From Sphingomonadales bacterium (GTDB lineage: Bacteria > Pseudomonadota > Alphaproteobacteria > Sphingomonadales > Sphingomonadaceae), in contig JAFLDC010000138.1 in assembly GCA_017302775.1 (NCBI GenBank), positions 1-7,053 on the forward strand: 7,053 nt of DNA, read 5' to 3'. Positions 6,032-7,053 of the stretch are shown here, piece by piece. The notes below the pieces were generated by a model. It had not been told where the DNA came from. It saw only the letters and a program-made list of their open reading frames with translations, and did no database searches. How positions within the stretch are numbered: the stretch's first letter is position 1; each line of letters opens with the position of its first letter. A program made the position numbers and the translations under genes.

Positions 6032-6826
6032 ATGGCCTCAGCATTCGAACTATTCCGCCTCGCCGAACTTGATCAGACCGAGGTCATCATCCGCGCAGCC
6101 GCTGGACCGGGTGCGCGGGTGCTGGAGATTGGATCGGGCACGGGCTGGCAGGCCAAGGCCTTGTCCGAGCGCGGGTTTGACGTCACAGGAGTCGATCTGC
6201 CGCCATCATCGGAAATAAGCAATCACGCGCGCGCGCGGGTTTGGCCGATCACCGATTATGATGGTGAGCACTTGCCGTTCCGCGATGCATCGTTCGATGT
6301 GGTGTACAGCTCAAACGTGCTGGAGCATGTCACCAAACTGGATGCTCTCAATGCCGAGATGCGGCGGGTGCTGCGGCCTGAAGGGGTTGCGGTACACCTG
6401 CTGCCCAATCCGCAATGGCGCTTCCTCTCGTTGCTCAGCTACTATCCGGGCCAAGCGATCGACATGTTGCGCGTGCTGCGGCGCAAGCTGACCGGAGCGG
6501 GCAGCAAGCCTGCCGAACCCCAGCATGATCCTGACATCGCAGCGCCCGCACAGTCGCCGTCGCCACTCTCCAAGGTCCGGGCCCGGCTCTTACCACCCAC
6601 ACATGGCGCAGTCGGGACACCGCTGACTGAATTGGCGCGCTATTCGAAACGCCAGTGGGATCGTTATTTCACCAGCACAGGCTGGACAATCGTCCGGTAC
6701 GGCAACAACGGTATGCTGGCCTCCGGCGATTACCTGCTCGGTCGCGCTCTGTCCCCGATGCTGCGCAAGGCGATTGGCAGGGCAATTGGTGGCATTGCGC
6801 ATATCTATGTGCTCAGGCAGACGTGA
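6032..6826 (+). CDS. Class I SAM-dependent methyltransferase with Pro/Ser-rich insert
   Basis: The 264-residue product has motif I VLEIGSGTG (30-38), the acidic strand-2 residue Asp55 in VTGVDLPP, LPFRDASFDVVYSSNVLEHV (81-100) as motifs III-IV, and RRVLRPEGVAVHLLPNP (111-127), so it is a Methyltransf_11-type enzyme. Residues about 154-180 form a low-complexity Pro/Ser/Ala-rich segment, probably a loop. A family-like C-terminal part follows: HGAVGTPLTELARYSKRQWD (191-210), then a hydrophobic tail ending GGIAHIYVLR. It starts 11 bases after the aminotransferase stop. A short GGA (6023-6025) is the only ribosome-site candidate, so ATG 6032 rests mainly on spacing and domain fit. Position directly after the amination genes makes N- or O-methylation of the amino sugar, or of the glycan carrying it, plausible. 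It does not look like TylM1/DesVI N,N-dimethyltransferases by eye. Substrate unknown. Confidence 0.8.
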   Translation: MASAFELFRLAELDQTEVIIRAAAGPGARVLEIGSGTGWQAKALSERGFDVTGVDLPPSSEISNHARARVWPITDYDGEHLPFRDASFDVVYSSNVLEHVTKLDALNAEMRRVLRPEGVAVHLLPNPQWRFLSLLSYYPGQAIDMLRVLRRKLTGAGSKPAEPQHDPDIAAPAQSPSPLSKVRARLLPPTHGAVGTPLTELARYSKRQWDRYFTSTGWTIVRYGNNGMLASGDYLLGRALSPMLRKAIGRAIGGIAHIYVLRQT

Positions 6827-6830
6827 ATCG

Positions 6831-7053
6831 ATGAGCGAATATTACGACCGCAACTACCGCAGGTTCCTGCCTGCCGATCGCAACGCGCCGATCATCGACA
6901 TCGGTTGCGGCGATGGTGATTTCGTCCGTTATGCCCATGGTTTGGGTTACCGCAACATCACCGCGGTGGACATCGATCACGAAGCGTTGGCCCCGCTTGC
7001 AAGGCTGGATGGTGTGCGGGTGATCGCCGAACCGGCAGACGGCCCGTTTGTCC
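6831..7053 (+). CDS. SAM-dependent methyltransferase, N-terminal part (3' truncated)
   Basis: ATG 6831 opens a frame that runs to the window edge without a stop, giving 74 residues. It begins MSEYYDRNYRRFLPADR, then motif I IIDIGCGDG (21-29) and ITAVDID (43-49), where Asp47 is the expected ribose-binding acid after strand 2. This is enough to identify a class I SAM-binding fold; the catalytic and substrate part is missing. The stretch RRFLPADR (10-17) before motif I also occurs at the same place in the zinc-ribbon methyltransferase (residues 102-109), so the two may be related. The gene starts four bases after the preceding stop, which indicates the same operon. Only a distant AGG (6815-6817) is visible as an RBS. 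Substrate cannot be judged. Confidence 0.72.
   Translation, partial: MSEYYDRNYRRFLPADRNAPIIDIGCGDGDFVRYAHGLGYRNITAVDIDHEALAPLARLDGVRVIAEPADGPFV

Noticed and set aside
6226..6237. (CG)6 alternating run as a possible Z-DNA or phase-variable tract
   Set aside because: It is short, lies within a coding region (encoding HARAR) and is expected by chance at this GC content. Dinucleotide slippage of this length is unlikely to be a switch.
1..7053. Search for CRISPR arrays, tRNA or rRNA genes, insertion sequences, attachment sites and defence genes
   Set aside because: No regularly spaced repeats, tRNA-like cloverleaf, transposase motifs or terminal inverted repeats were seen; nearly every base is accounted for by sugar-pathway genes.

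Overview
The window is a stretch of a surface-polysaccharide or glycan biosynthesis cluster from a GC-rich bacterium. Every gene is on the + strand. High GC, frequent GTG/TTG starts, dense 4-nt gene overlaps and a TTGAAA-N17-TAGGGC promoter-like sequence fit an alphaproteobacterium, perhaps a sphingomonad or Erythrobacter relative. That placement is an inference from style, not from a marker gene.

Layout. (1) 1-291: C-terminal end of a class I SAM-dependent methyltransferase. (2) 288-1478 and 1475-2581: two tandem GT4-type (GT-B fold) glycosyltransferases. (3) 2578-3477: an RmlD-like NAD(P)-dependent sugar-nucleotide reductase (extended SDR). (4) 3474-4388: a SAM methyltransferase with an N-terminal four-cysteine zinc-ribbon-like motif. 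These five genes are joined by four successive 4-nt stop/start overlaps (GTGA, ATGA, ATGA, TTGA), so they look like one translationally coupled operon. (5) 4389-4515: the only real intergenic gap (127 bp), with a candidate promoter and a small set of repeated and inverted CAAGGCA elements. (6) 4516-4923 and 4920-6020: an FdtA/QdtA-type dTDP-sugar 3,4-ketoisomerase and a DegT/DnrJ/EryC1 PLP aminotransferase, again overlapping by ATGA. (7) 6032-6826: a third methyltransferase. (8) 6831-7053: the N-terminus of a fourth methyltransferase, cut by the window edge.

How they fit together. The ketoisomerase and aminotransferase pair is the signature of dTDP-3-amino-3,6-dideoxyhexose synthesis (Fuc3N or Qui3N series) from dTDP-4-keto-6-deoxyglucose. 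The RmlD-like reductase could act on a related 4-keto sugar nucleotide. The GT4 enzymes would transfer sugars to a growing lipid-linked glycan on the cytoplasmic side. Four methyltransferases of differing architecture in 7 kb suggest a heavily methylated glycan. No RmlA/RmlB, no FdtC/QdtC-type acetyltransferase, and no flippase, polymerase or transporter lies within the window, so the final product cannot be fixed from this sequence. I found no RNA genes, mobile elements, CRISPR arrays or phage genes. The individual families are familiar; the gene combination and the 4389-4515 control region are the parts worth a second look.
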